From NCBI RefSeq assembly GCF_000003605.2, contig NW_003109983.1, forward strand, positions 23,843 through 80,632: a stretch of DNA of 56,790 nt, read 5' to 3'. This document shows positions 20,545 to 33,901 of the stretch, in pieces; the stretch's first letter is position 1, and each line of letters starts with the position of its first letter. The DNA comes from Saccoglossus kowalevskii (Eukaryota; Hemichordata; Enteropneusta; Harrimaniidae). A model generated the notes under the pieces. The model did no database searches. It had not been told where the DNA came from and was given only the letters and a program-made list of their open reading frames with translations. The position numbers were made by a program, and so were the translations under genes.

Positions 20545-22214
20545 CTACAATCGTCACCATACGCCCCCGGTCCTCTTCTAACTTAATACGCTAGAACCCC
20601 CCATTTTTATAAACGACAGTGTTAATCGTTCAACCAATAGTCTAAATACCCATAGCATCGTCATGACAACATCAATGCAACTTGGTGACACTGTGAACAA
20701 TGTGAGCGCTCCCCCACAACACAGAGAACCATATCGGAACGAGGGTAAACATTGACATTGAGTTGTGTAATTGTATGCAGTTTTGCAAATTACGCTCTAT
20801 GAATTATTCATATTATCATATCATCAGTTCCACGGATGCATTTTATGGAAGTGGGTTTTCGCATGACACAACTTCATAGTTCACAGTCGGTGAGTTCTAA
20901 CTACAGACTACATGCGTGAATACTTCAGCAAATATAGCAACTACAAGAATATGTCATATCAGAATATGCTTACAATTCTATTGTAATATTAATAATAAGT
21001 ATATGCATGTTTTTGTTAATATATTAACAGATATATTAATAGAAAGTAACCTGTTTCTCATTGACTATCAATTCAAAAGTAGGTATCAAATCGAAAATAA
21101 AAAGCAGAGATGAAAAACCAATATTTACTCGTTTACAAATAAAACGGATGTATGTGTACACTCATTTCCTGGTTGCGCGGATTAATTTATAAATTTTAGA
21201 CACTCTAGGAAACTCACAAATAATCACAAACTGTCAACTGAATTAACATCTACATTCATAAATCTTTCCAAAATGCACAGTTAACAACATTTATGGGTAA
21301 TCCCAAATGCGTGCAAATGGATATATAATTAAGGTAGAGATGCAGTTTACCTGGCAGGTATTTTAATTAGTTAATTAAGAAACCAAGATGACCTTTCTTG
21401 TCCACAAAACTATATATTTTCGGAAAGCTTATTGTATGAATTTTTAAATTTTGTTAGAATTATTTTTCCATGGACACCGTAGTTTGAAATATGCACAAAA
21501 ATGTGCTTTTTTGGTCAAAAGTGATTTAAAAAAAATTAGCTTCTAAACCATGCTTCTGTTTACTGTCAAAATTGGTATATGGGTACAACTGTATACTATG
21601 AAGAAAGTGCCGTCTTGAAAACTGTCTACCAGTTGTCAATTTTGCAGGGCAGCAGCTCAGATTTCACTACTTCAAGTTTATGCATAAGTTAACACCCATG
21701 CTAGTTGTCTGTACGATTGTTGTAACACTGTTCAACCCAAAACAATGCCCCGACGGCGTTTTGAAGATAAGCAAATTGTCAATCATTTGTGAAAATTTCA
21801 AAACAAAAGGTCAAAGCGTCTAGGAGTTATTTTTTTAAAGTTCTGGGATGTGCACCAAAAAGAAGCTGAGATAATTGCTAATTTGCATAACAATTCACTC
21901 AGTAAAAAGTTTGCTAATGCTCATATTTAAAATGGCTGTAACAGGTCGAAATTCAAACCTATTATCTTTTTGTGAAAAGTTAAATATAGTGCATAATATG
22001 GAGATCCCATCATAAATTTTTTCACCATGTTTCTTTTTGATTATTTATGTACAGCCTTGCTTAATCTTGCTATGCATTCAAAAGAGAGAATGTTTTCACC
22101 TGTTATCTATATTTTAAAATCGTTTTTTTTATTATGTTCCACTATTCAGAATTCTACAAAATTTTAACAGTCTATAGCCAAAACTGTTTGGATAATAAAA
22201 CGCAAAAAAAAAAA
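20545..22214. other. Intergenic; non-coding dispersed repeat likely in 21.3-22.2 kb
   Basis: No gene seen. The 21.34-22.2 kb part has the texture of a non-coding dispersed repeat. It shares ATTATTTATGTACAGCCTTGC (22-bp level identity) near 22040 with a site near 9711 in astacin intron 1. Further similarity around those sites is weak. Confidence 0.35.
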
Positions 22215-22840
22215 TCACTTTTTAACAAAACTTTGAATATCGGCAGTTGATGTCAAAGGTGAAAGCCTGGTAATAAACATCCTAAAAGGTATATTGTTAT
22301 AAAACAATTTAATGGCACAGTTTCTGTCTGGATTGTCAATACCCAGTCTGTGATTTTTACGTTTACGGTTCACAGTGATAAAACCATCACAGCTGTTGGC
22401 ACGTGACATCATGGTAAATTTCCCATGAGCAGGTTTTCTTACAATCACTTCATGAGACTTATGCGAAGAATCCACACCTGCGTAACTTATCGATAGGAAG
22501 GAATGTCGCCGAGTAGGTTCTGCTATGCAACTTGTTTTACTTGATTAAGGACCAGATGGAGATGGTTACTGCATTTGTCATATCCCTCATACAGTTCATC
22601 TCCATGCGAAACTCGTTAAGTCTATTTTTAAGGACGTCAACTTCTTGATGCAAATTCTACACGTCTTGCAATATTTCACAGCTTAAAACCGACCCGTCCG
22701 GTACATTCCATGATCTTTCAGTTCCGTCAAGTCTCGCCTTAGGGCTGTCATTTCCTTCATAACTACCGCGATATCCACATGCGTGATGCGGATTGGTGGT
22801 AATTTCGATAAGTCTTTCGAAATCCGTCACATGGACCAAC
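22215..22840 (-). pseudogene. LINE ORF1-like remnant (coiled coil plus RRM-like start)
   Basis: Read on -, three pieces in different frames line up. A helical KEMTALRRDLTELK (about 22760-22715) and LHQEVDVLKNRLNEFRMEMN (about 22655-22590) are coiled-coil-like heptads. The 86-codon ORF 22475-22215 ends IPFRMFITRLSPLTSTADIQ-SFVKK, matching the (V/I)F(I/V)(S/T)RL-xPxT-xxDI-xxFV motif seen in ORF1 proteins of invertebrate non-LTR elements. Stops and frameshifts separate the pieces, so it is dead. The exact LINE clade cannot be told. Confidence 0.5.
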
Positions 22841-23121
22841 TTTGCTACATCGAGAATATATGTAGATCGTGTATTTCGATCGTGTCGTTAATATACCACG
22901 CGCGATCATTTTTCACATACCTCGAACAAGATTTTCTTGAACCATTCAAGTTTTTTTCCCATTATGTAATCAGTACAAAACTTGACAATGGCATCGGTCA
23001 TAAATGATATCGATTTTATTTACAATAAAGCACATCATCTCATTAATTATTACGCCACTAGCAGTGTTAGATAATCTCTGCAACGATTTATCATTATTTC
23101 TCATCACCACTGTCTCTTCCT

Positions 23122-23184
23122 AAGCGTTTCCCATTGCAGCTTTGGCATAACAGAATGTCACCCTGACAACAGGTGACAGCCGCA
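23122..23184. repeat. 63-bp exact direct repeat, copy 1
   Basis: Identical to 23492-23554 (starts AAGCGTTTCCCATTGCAGC, ends GGTGACAGCCGCA). Inside, TGTCACC (23156-23162) and GGTGACA (23172-23178) form a 7-bp inverted repeat with a 9-base loop. The copies are 370 bases apart. Confidence 0.95.
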
Positions 23185-23491
23185 GATACAACTCTACAGT
23201 CTTCACATCTGAGGGTATTCATGATGATAGCTTCTAGTTACGCAAATAACAGCTACATATTCCGCAAAGTATTTGGCGATTTAAATCATAATACCACGAT
23301 TTGCATTCAATGGCTAGTTGGATATAATGTTACGAACACAAAGTTCCTATGTTTGTAATTCATTTGTTAGTGCGACTGTGCAATCGGCCTAATATGGCCA
23401 CTAGATACGTACGTGAGATTAGTCACATCCGAGCTGTGACAAATAAGAAACATTGGACTATCTGAGTTCTGTATATACATTTTCATATGCA

Positions 23492-23554
23492 AAGCGTTTC
23501 CCATTGCAGCTTTGGCATAACAGAATGTCACCCTGACAACAGGTGACAGCCGCA
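23492..23554. repeat. 63-bp exact direct repeat, copy 2
   Basis: Second identical copy of 23122-23184. The 307 bases between the copies are not themselves repeated in the window. Identity without any mismatch in otherwise diverged DNA implies recent duplication or insertion. Confidence 0.95.
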
Positions 23555-26135
23555 TATATCATTATGTATACTTCCCAAAATTACGACATAATAGACAAGT
23601 TAAAATATCATCATTGTGAATCTATTAATAACATCAAAATAGGAATGGTTTTCATCCACCACAGATCAAGCGATAATTTTCTAAACTGCGAATACCGCCC
23701 TCTAATGCGAGAATATTGCCAACCGTATTTGGCAGAGAGCATTCAAAGAGACAGTCTCAAAATGTAGTATACAAATGACAAAAAAGTGGCAATAATTATC
23801 ATCGCAGTGACATTTACTCTCAGCATAACTAATAACAGGCTATTAACACAGATAAATGTACTCGGTCTGATTTTACAGAGCTCATATATATATTATTCAA
23901 AACACGCATGCCAAGTCTCGAATGGTGGATATAATCCCAAATCCAACTGACTGAGATTGGTTAACTAACTATTGAAGCGCGAGGAAGACTTTGATCTCCC
24001 GGTTTAACGCTGCACTGTACACGGTTTGCATCGACTGTTTGTTGCATATCAAAAATATCTGAAGGGATAAACGAGACAAAAATGTCCGTAACAGACTCAT
24101 TGACATGCTTGTACATGCAAATAAAATATACACATGATGTTATAATAACATTTGTACATTTTTTCCATTCCATCTTAATAGTAGTTCCCATCTAAATTAC
24201 CTATTAAAATTCCCCTCGGTGAATAAAGCTCTTAAAATGACCGAGTGTCTAAGTTTCATATTGATATTAATAGTTGTTAAGTAGTACGCGCAGTTGATCT
24301 TCAGTAAATTCAATATACGGGGCTGCAATGCCTTTCGAAGGTCAAAGTTGTTTGCAGAAAATATAAATCACCAAGTATATGCACAAATGGCAGACTGACC
24401 TACATGAATTTTATATTTAGAAGAGGATACGCGATGTCTGGAAAAAATACTTAAGCGGCAATAACAAGTCTATTGGGTCTTTCGATCCCAATATTTCGAG
24501 CGGCTTTAACGTCTGAGATATGCTAATAAGTAAGCAATCCACGTTACTTCAAAAATTAAATATGGAAATACACTTGCCGAGGCAATCTCAAATACTATAT
24601 TTTTTCAAATTCAAGAGAAAGAAATAGCATTAGCCCAGACACTATATTCGGGTTATGAGGATGGGCTGTGGGGAAAATGCGTATGTCATACAAATAATGT
24701 GCGCATGCATGTCTATAGTTTGAATGCGCTTTTCACTCCCGTATCGCTTGAACAAAGTTTGTGATCTCAGCATAGAGGATACGATGTTATGATATTAAAT
24801 ATGTTATCTTTTTTATTTCCTTTAATTAAATACAACAATCTTACATAGATGGGAATATAGATTATGTGAGGGGACGAGAAAATAGGGTAACAAATCGGTC
24901 TAGTTATCACTAGCAAAAAAAGTTTACACTCGGTTTTGTAGTGATAGTATTACAAATGAAAACAAAATATAACAACGTAAAATCGTACCATTATGTTTAT
25001 ACAATATAACCACGTGTAAATACCAGATCGTATTTGAATTGTAGACAGTACCGTTAAAAATAGCTTTCTTTGGTCACGTTTGCTTTTAACTGTCTCATCT
25101 AAAAGGCTACATAATAATATATGGTAATCACAGGTCGATACCTCAGGGGATAAATCGCTTAAAAGTGAAATAAACCATGCCACTATATATCTTTTGCCGG
25201 CTGTACACCGCCAGTGAGTCCCGGATATACTTTGGACCTTGAGTCATTTATACATTCAGTGTCGATTTAACGAGGCATTTCCACTGTCCAGTCATAAAAC
25301 GTCATTCATTGAGAAACCGCCGTCCCGAATCACATAACCCCCTTCAATCTATCGTTATTACAAAGCCCATTTCATTAAATAACTACTTTTCATCTAGAAT
25401 CATCATTTGGTCAAACATACAACTGTAGTATTGAATAGACCATTTATTTTTGTTTAAATCATTATTAACACAGCGATTTATGTGGCTTTCAAATCACCCA
25501 CAATGTAATCGCATAGTGTTACATAACAACTGGAAATCCAACTTTTCATCCTAATGCGAAATATTTAGGAGGGAATACATTTAGCGATTATGACTGATGT
25601 GTAGTCATTCAGTTGACTCTGTTATTATCACTGAGAATAGCTTATGCATTTATGGGTTGCTACATCAGCCGAGATGTATTTGGAGTAACCATGGTGACAG
25701 CATCATGATCATTTTAGATTCATCATTTAGTTTAGAGATATGATTTACATGTGATGTCGTGATGTACGCTATCGAAATAACGTTGACAGTGGTGGTAAAG
25801 TGACCGCTATAAGCCTCGCTGTGGGTTACCAGGAGGTCCTTAAATACATGGTTTAAAATATGAACATCCGCGGTATTGTGCAAGCTAGTAAAGTTTGTAA
25901 TGATCATTACAACGTGTACGAATCGCTGCTATACAGTGTGATTAAGTATTCAAGATGGCTGTGATTCGCAATGTTCAACTGAATTTCGTTAACCATTGAT
26001 GGCTGTGGTTGTTTTTGATAATTTGAGGTTATTAGGAGGATACCTAAAAGTATGCACAGAAGAAACAGTACAGCGGGAGTATCGACTGACGCGCAGCGGA
26101 GGTCGATGCGACGGCGTACTGTCTGCGTACTGCCA
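23555..26135. other. Intergenic, no gene supported
   Basis: Contains coding-like but unassigned minus-strand ORFs at 24191-23961 (with a good acceptor TTATCCCTTCAG inside at about 24065) and 25907-25665. Neither shows a known motif or a consistent exon chain. Confidence 0.4.
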
Positions 26136-26390
26136 GGATACATCATGGGAATACCGCAATCCAAAAAAATTAGAACAGAATCAGCGAACTTCTTTGTGTG
26201 GAGTCCGGTCAAACCCTGGGGGCCGCCATGTTTTTGTGTTTATTATTAGAGGACGCTTATGCGTGTAATCATTCCATATTTGGAATTCTCATTTCCTTAT
26301 ATGGTAGGATGAAAATACCCCGTAAAATACCGCACAATTACGGCACGCTGTAACTTATGGCGCTAAGGTGACAGATGTATAATAATAAAT
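26136..26390 (+). mobile_element. Dispersed repeat copy A (MITE/SINE-like, no ORF)
   Basis: Aligns by eye with 32098-32311 in the same orientation. Shared blocks include GGATACATCAT, GGTCAAACC, GCCATGTTT, TTTATTATTAGA, GTAATCATTCCATATTT, CGTAAAATACCGCA, ATTACGGCACG and GGTGACAGATGTAT. Copy A has about 30 extra bases near the start. Orientation is arbitrary. Confidence 0.8.
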
Positions 26391-29300
26391 GTTACGCATT
26401 TCAGATAAAAGACATGACACATGCATTTTCCTTTATACAGGAGATTCTATTCACTTTCCTACGAGAATATTCCGCCATTATGTCAATTTTGGGCAATAGC
26501 GAATATGGTTAGTTTTTTTAGTTATACTATTGGTTGTAACCAAAAATATTAATATGGATTTTATAAAAGAATAAAAGTTTCTTTTCCCACTTGGGTTCAA
26601 TAATGTTATTTGGCGGTTATTGCCATTGCACCCGAAAATGAAACCATAAAACAAACTGTGTTTTGAAGAAAATGTTTATTTTCAAAAACAAATGAAAATG
26701 ACGTACACCATCGTTCCAACTGTGACACTGTGTATTACGAATAATCGTATTACACATACATGACACCAGCCAAGCACACATCGATAAAGTCCACCAGAGT
26801 AACTTTACTGTAGTCATTTTAGAAGCACACCATCGAAAAGGTACATGATGTGAAACATTCGAGCAGTGTAACCCATTCAAATATGACTGAATTAGTAATG
26901 CCGAACACGCAACTGGTCATTTCACATGAAATTATATCATAAACTTTATTAATTATTGTAAATATAATAATTATCTAATATTTCATTTTCCAGTAAAACG
27001 TCCCACTAGATTAATTAATTATTGTATTGCGTCCAACGATAATTGTTGTGAGAAATAAAAGTTGGTGCTATTAAAAGAAAAATAATATCAGTGCGAAAAT
27101 AGTTGTCCCTTAAGAGATATATTTTAATAACATGTTAACGTCAATGCAACTTTCAATAAATAGATAACTATTAATTTTCGGGGCAGATTTATGTTCTTCC
27201 AGATTAACTAATTAATTAATTAATTAATTAATTTCATAAAAAGAAAGAAATAACTTTTTGGGTGGCATATTTTACCATGTTCGTTTGTATTTTATACTTT
27301 ATGAAATCTGACTATTTTATTTATTTCGTTCTATTCAATCAATGATAATGTATTGTTTTGTTTACGTTCGTTGTTTTATTAGCCGGTTCCATTTTAATTT
27401 ACCAGTGCTACTCAGACACATAAGCCTCTAACGAGAATTGCACAAAGTACATAGACGTCACCATGTCTATACAACATATATGTACAATACACCCACTCAG
27501 AGAAGGATGCTTTTATCTTTATTTCTAGAATTCCCAAAACATTTTTCTTCACAAGAACCGGAAAATAGTGTGCAATAATGAGGCAATACTTTATATGTGC
27601 GGTGCCTTTATTTTTTTAGCTTACATGTGCAAAGTACACATGGGAGCTATTACAGTTAGCCAGCCTGTCTATGCAGTCAGACAATATTTCAATCCAAAAC
27701 TTAAAACCACAAATTTGATACAAAGATTCAACACAAGCATTATTAAAATTCATTGTTTTCCAATTTTGTAAATTTTCTTGTGAATTCTCATGTTGTTAGA
27801 GTTTGTCTATTGATTTAGAATATTGACATTCTGCCTATTACCTATCTTAGCATAAGAAATAATTTTCAATTACTAGTAAGCCTGTTTATCTTAATAAACT
27901 CTATCTATGAGAGAGTACGTTTTTATCGAGTTTGTGCAATCCGGATAATGACTTGGGATGAATCACGAGGTCAGCTCTTTTATTGCAGCTCTCATTTTAA
28001 TAGATGCCCGATTTTCAGTAGTTGTGTTGTCAAATGGTTGAGTCGAACTTTAGTCTTGGAAAGTTGTTGTTGCTTTGAATGCTACCAACTTTTTAACTTC
28101 CAGAAAAAAATCCTTACATCATATTTTCGCTTATTATACGCTATAAAAAAAGAATATCTACTTTATATGAATTTTGGTACATATTTTTTATCATATCTAA
28201 TCTTAGTGGTTCTCTAATTCGCGAGATGTCGTGATTTGTACTGAATCAATCATTAATCTAAACCATTTGTTCGTGGGGGCGGCAGGTAAGGATTATGCAC
28301 TTTAACATACTGCTCTTGAACCAAAAGCCTTCGGATAAAAGGAAAACAAAACTCTTTCTGGAAAAATATTCTGTTCATGTTTGTGAGTGAAGATTTGCTG
28401 TCATAAGAAGGGCAATTTGTGATGTGGGAAGAAGGTTCAGCCCGATGAATACTTACATTTTGGTAACAATCGTCTGGCTATCTAGCTCTGTTGCAAATAT
28501 AGAAATGGTTTTGTCTCCTCTTACTGTCATGTTTATGTGTCCATTTCCCTCCAACATTTATTAATTTTATTCAAATTTTACACAAAAAGAAGGCGTTTTG
28601 TGCCCTCTAATGTTAATTCATTTGAATACAACGCAGGGCTCAAAAATAACAAAGTTCTTAGTAGTTTACTTGGCTTGCAATTGTATTGATGGGTATATAG
28701 TTCAATGCTAATTTCAAGCGCCCTTTATCTAACGCATCTGACCATTGCTCAAATGGAATCTAAATAACTCATACGAAGTTCATTGCTTCAATGGTTGATT
28801 GACATCAAATTCCTTAAAATCATTCTGTTTCAATATAAGGCTCTGGAAGGAACACACTGCAAAGTAGTTATGAGGATGATCTTAGACTCGGACTAATGAA
28901 TATGAACCACTTGTCAAGATAAATACATCGGCGATGGTACGTTGACAATAAATAAACTGGCAGCCGGAGGGTGATTTCTTCAAAACGTACAACCTGGGAA
29001 CACTATCTTTTTAAAACGTAACAAATAAAAATACTAAAATGAGAAGTACATCACTAGAAGCCCGGATATAACAAAATTTCCAGCTGCTCCACTTCCGAAC
29101 ACGCCACCGTCAAACACACCAGCTCATTATAATGTTAATGCCATTGTAAAAAAAATAGTGTTTTAAGAAAAACTTGCAAAAACACTATTAACAGTAGTTG
29201 CAGATCGGGACATATTACAAAATTGCAACACATCTCAGAAAACAGCTGCAAATCCCATCATTGTCAAAGAAACAGTATCATTCCAGTTTCCTGAATATTT

Positions 29301-32097
29301 ATAAATATGACAATGAATACAATTTAGCATTTGTATGTAATCTCTCAACATCTATATTGTCATAATAAATTACGTCATTTATGTGTACAAATATGAGTCA
29401 TAGTATGGCTCTAAAATATTTGGTTGATCAAGGTTATGGGATTAGTTTTATAAATCATTTATATTTATGTATTTTAGGATAAATTTGATATACTATAACT
29501 GACAAACAATATACTTGGATGGTAATAAAATGTGATATGAAAATAGTATTTTGTATACATCTTGTTAGGTTATTTTTCAGTTAGTGATTTCAAAACCGAA
29601 GTATTTTTCGTATATATTAATTTGAAACACAAACGTGACCATGCATTCATTCTCAACCAGTCATAAACAAAAAAAAGAATACAAAAAAGTGTGTTTGACA
29701 AAATATAACACAGCATCACTTTTTTAATTGTGATACAATAAATTTACATTGTACCACGACACATCCATCACACCAGCCAGGAACACATTGCCAGTATGAT
29801 GAATGTATCCAGTATGACTACCAAGGAACATATATATGTACGTGCTATGTAAATTAATATCGATATAGCTTCACAGGTCCGTAGTAACCCATTCAACTGT
29901 TTGAATAAATATTGTTGAAGCCGGTAATATCCACAATAGTCTATTCAGCACAAATATACAATGTCAATATCAGTTCCTATGATACCGTACAGGCAATTAC
30001 TGTATAGTGTAATACGCATACCGTATTTAATTGAAATATTTTATTCAGATTAGCGTGAAAATAATTGAAAACAGTTGTTTCTCGTCAATCAAAGTAGGAA
30101 ATGTACTTTTATGATCGGTAAACTTTGATGTGTTTCTCAATAGATGGACAAACTATTAATCGTCGGGACTGGTTGATGTTGTTCTAGAGTGATTGTATTC
30201 GTGTGGTCAATGAATTTGAATTTGAATGAAATAGTGATTAGGATGAGTTGAATTATCAAGCTTTTCTGTATATTCTGCAATACGTTTAAAACATGGAGGT
30301 GTAGGCTTCAAAGTGTTTTTTTATTTGACTTAATTGCTGTATTTCATTTGTTAAAACAATGATGTATAATTGCGTTTCTATTGGATTTGTTATTAAAGTT
30401 TCATAATTTCATTTTGGAAAAAAATGTTTTATAGCAAAACATATAGTACATCAAGTACTATTTGTGTAACTTCATTTTCCTTGAAAACCAGCAGTTTCAA
30501 AATTAATGACTAAAACACTAGTTCGAGCAGGGGAACAAGGAATGTTTGATACATTTATTTCCCATGCAATATTCGAGTTGATTTCACGCTTACAACCAGT
30601 ATAATGTGAGTCCCAAATATCTTCCTTCGCTCATAAGCTTGTTTGATCGGCTGGGCATGAAATTTGAGTGCCATTTTTATTCAAGATCATCACGGGTCGT
30701 AGTCGTTGCATATAGTTTTACCTATAGATTACAGATTACATCTGTCTGTGTGACACGACAAGAGAATGTACAACTTACAAGATAGTAGATTCGGTGACGT
30801 ACCCGGACACAAAAGCATTTCTATGCTATGAACCACGAAATCGACACATTTAACATATTGATATGTTACGGTATCAACCATCATCTGTGTCAAATGTTTT
30901 TGCGATATGCCTAATACATTTCGTAACATTCGCCTGAACAGAAATACTACTTTCATCAAAATATGGTTGTCAATTTACATTGTATCAGAATATCATTCCA
31001 CTTCGGTTATGGTGTCGTGTATAATATCTTGTTTGGTTTAACTATGTTAGTCGCAAATAACGAAATGTGTGAATGTAAACACCCACAGTGAGATTACAAA
31101 TATGCACAACGAGTATGTTAAGGTGGCATATGCATGTGCTTGTCATTGTGCTTGACACGATCGTGTCTAGTTGATGAAAAATATCCCAAGCGGTGTCAGC
31201 AAAGTTAAATAAAAGACGAAAGAACGTAGTAAATGTTCATGAAGTGCATTGACCTTAAACATTCATTTTGCGTATACATCGTTGTATACTTGATTTGAAA
31301 CACATGTATGGCATAGTATAATTACATATCACTGTATATATTACACACAGTAATTTCTGTGTAAATTTATTTTGAAATCAAGATCCTACAATTCTCCTGG
31401 GCTCTTCCAGTGTTGTTCGATTTATCGCGGCGATTACTGTATCCACATTTACGCAGTGCCCTAAACTTTGTGTTTTCACACATGAACTAATACTGAAACA
31501 CGTCTATTTCTCCATCGAATAACGATTTACACTACACGTGCGGTGAGCGTGATGTGATGGATAGCGCAATCTTATTATATGTTGTGGTTGAAACACTTGG
31601 TTACGTAGAATGTCATGGGTTATATAATTGTGAGGTTGGTGCATCGTAGAAGTTTGTGTGTTATTTGCGATCCACTCCATACGTTTATCTGTCTGTGTGT
31701 CTTTTCATATGTACGTATATTCTCTTCTGTAATGTTGTTGGTTGAGCCGACAACGTTCAAAATATCTGCACTCTAGTTTCTAGTGGAAAATGGTTATTTA
31801 TACGAACACGAACGTGATCATATCAATTTCAACTTTGAATTTGAACTATAGTAATTGTTTGACCTCATTAGTGTTTTTAGATGTTTATATTAATTCTTTG
31901 TTACTGGCACATACTTATCAACTACTTTTCTTACAGCCCAGTCGTCTTTAATACCAAAAGGCTAATCCAAAAATACATCGAGTTTCTTAATTGAAATATA
32001 CATACAGTACTCAGTATAAGTTACATGTGGCATTGTATCCGCCGCGTGGGGCCAGCGACCTACAACAGCACAAACTTCCTTCCAAAAAATACATCAA
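26391..32097. other. Long gene-poor intergenic stretch
   Basis: No ORF with recognisable domain. Minus-strand ORF 30959-30729 reads like protein in part and has GTAAGT near its end, but no acceptor, promoter or partner exon supports it. A (TTAA)n tract lies at 27209-27233. The rest is AT-rich. Confidence 0.45.
27209..27233. repeat. (TTAA)n microsatellite
   Basis: A run of about six TAAT/TTAA tetramer units in AT-rich sequence. Confidence 0.9.
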
Positions 32098-32311
32098 GGA
32101 TACATCATCAGAATCAGCGAAATTCTTTGTATGCAGTCTGGTCAAACCGCGGTGGCAGCCATGTTTGTTTTTATTATTAGAAGACGCTTACGCGCGTAAT
32201 CATTCCATATTTTTGGAATTTCCTAATATGCTAGGATGAATATACCTCCGTAAAATACCGCAAAATTACGGCACGATAAAACTTATGGCGTTACGGTGAC
32301 AGATGTATACA
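32098..32311 (+). mobile_element. Dispersed repeat copy B
   Basis: Second copy of the element at 26136-26390, same orientation, about 6 kb away, diverged by scattered substitutions and a deletion after GGATACATCAT. It carries no coding capacity. Confidence 0.8.
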
Positions 32312-32628
32312 AATAAATAATTCATTCGAAGTACCATGAGTAACATTACAATGGATTCACATATAAACGTCCATTACATACGGCAGATACAGTAATACAG
32401 CGTTCAATTTCATTTACGATGGTTACTACCCTCTCATTGACCCTGATTCACAATTTTACATTTATGTTTGCATTCAGTGTAAATATCAGGTGATGTATCA
32501 ACACGCATAGCATAATTTATTTTACGATGCAACGATGATTGGTTCAAAACGGACGCATATGGTGAACGAGTACAATATTTTGAATATGAACTGCGACAAA
32601 AAACATACTAATTTTCCTGGTTGGGTTA

Positions 32629-32965
32629 ATGCATAACATAGATGAAATTGAAAATGAGTTTCACTTTCTCCTTGTTTGCGCATATTACCATGAATTGCGA
32701 ACTTCCTACTTACCCAATAGATTTGATAATACTCCGTCTTTTGATCAATTTATAGAACTTGTTACTTCTCAAAATTCTGACATTTTACAACCACAGGCTA
32801 CATCTTTCATGCATTGAAACTTAGGAACGAGATATGTGATTTTATTTAAATATTCTTCTTGTACAGTATGTAAAGTATTTTTATTTTTCGAATATTTTTC
32901 CTGTACATGTAAATACTTTAATGGGCCGATGGCCTTGAATTTGTAATTAAAGACCATATAAAGTT
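32629..32965 (+). pseudogene. Non-LTR retrotransposon 3' end (RT C-terminal Cys/His segment plus 3' UTR)
   Basis: The ORF 32629-32817 reads IDEIENEFHFLLVCAYYHEL then RTSYLP and further, the typical LINE ORF2 ending (I)E(D/N)E(F/Y)HFLLVCxxYxxLR. The usual CPxC just before it is missing, so the copy is 5'-truncated here. The 3' UTR ends in TTTAATGGGCCGATGGCC and AATTAAAG, like the element at 48487-48908, which suggests one family. Only about 340 bases survive. Confidence 0.7.
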
Positions 32966-33004
32966 AATGTATTCCTTAAGGGTACGTACGTGCCGTAAAA
33001 AAGG

Positions 33005-33223
33005 TCAGTTATTGCATATATCCATAAGCAGAAGACGATATATACACACACAAACGTTTCGAATTAGGGGAATGTCGTAACCAATTTCACCCTTTTCAGT
33101 GCTTTGATGTAATCTATTAATGCTGCCGATTATCTGATGTTGGGTGAAGTAAACAAGAGACAAATGTTTCCCAGGTGTCTTACGGATCGATGATTTGATG
33201 TTTTCCACCGTAACAAAACACAT
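33005..33223 (-). CDS. Unrecognised coding-like ORF, 72 codons
   Basis: Reads MCFVTVENIKSSIRKTPGKH, LSLVYFTQHQIIGSINRLHQ, STEKGEIGYDIPLIRNVCVC and a short hydrophobic end. Composition and codon use resemble coding DNA more than the local background. It lies on the same strand as, and 490 bases downstream of, the exon candidate at 33901-33716. No good acceptor precedes it, so the link is unproven. No family recognised. Confidence 0.2.
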   Translation of the reverse strand: MCFVTVENIKSSIRKTPGKHLSLVYFTQHQIIGSINRLHQSTEKGEIGYDIPLIRNVCVCIYRLLLMDICNN

Positions 33224-33715
33224 ACATAAGGCTTTTAGTTATTCAAATTTAACGCAATCCGAGCTACGGATCACGATTTACGTTTCTTGATGACCACGAT
33301 AATAACACTTTCATTGCCGAGTAAGTTGGCGATATACGTTCGTTTGCCTTCAGGCCCTGTAAATATTTACGCCCATCGAATCATAAAGCTTTTAGCCCCC
33401 AAAAAGTAGAATAATACACGTCATTCAATGTCTCTTCCGTTGTTTCAGTCTCTTTTGGGATATGATGATCGTTATCTCTGTTGCACTAAAGTACACTTGC
33501 AAAATCAACATTGTCCCAGTACTGATTATTCATGACGGATACGAATGGAGATAATGACGCTAACCAGAGTTAGTTGATGTGAATATTTTACAATATATTA
33601 ATTTTATAACGTTGCCTTCATTGTGTAGTGTAAAGTAGTGCACAGATTCATTGCTATGCGTTCAACTTTTATGCATATGTCATGTCTGATGGGAATGATT
33701 CTTTTGCATTCTTAC

Positions 33716-33901
33716 CTTAAAAAACAAACATATTTCAGCATGTTTTACAACCCACATAATTGGTGATAAGAGTTTGTTAACTAACTCCGAAATTGTAGAT
33801 TTCCAATCCTTTCGAAATTTAAAGGGCAATGGTCGTCGCGCTGTGCATGTGCTACATTTGTGTTGACATACATTGATTTTCTTACAATCCAATGCGCTCA
33901 T
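33716..33901 (-). CDS. Candidate first coding exon, 62 codons, Cys-rich N-terminus, unknown protein
   Basis: ATG at 33901-33899 gives MSALDCKKINVCQHKCSTCT, then ARRPLPFKFRKDWKSTISEL, then a hydrophobic stretch ending CLFFK. The exon ends exactly at a strong donor, AAG|GTAAGA (33715), in phase 0. Cysteines at residues 6, 12, 16 and 19 include CxxxC and CxxC spacing. A CpG-rich patch with an NRF-1-like site lies 150-250 bases upstream on the correct side. Not recognised; a domesticated or decayed mobile-element protein is an alternative. Confidence 0.3.

Noticed and set aside
23961-24191. Minus-strand ORF with a good acceptor (TTATCCCTTCAG)
   Set aside because: Two frames after the acceptor are equally plausible, and no upstream exon could be joined.
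25665-25907. 80-codon His-rich minus-strand ORF
   Set aside because: Looks partly protein-like but has no splice partners, domain or promoter; not enough to call a gene.
30729-30959. Minus-strand ORF with a GTAAGT near its end
   Set aside because: The base before the donor is weak (T|GTAAGT), no acceptor or start context was found, and no motif is recognisable.
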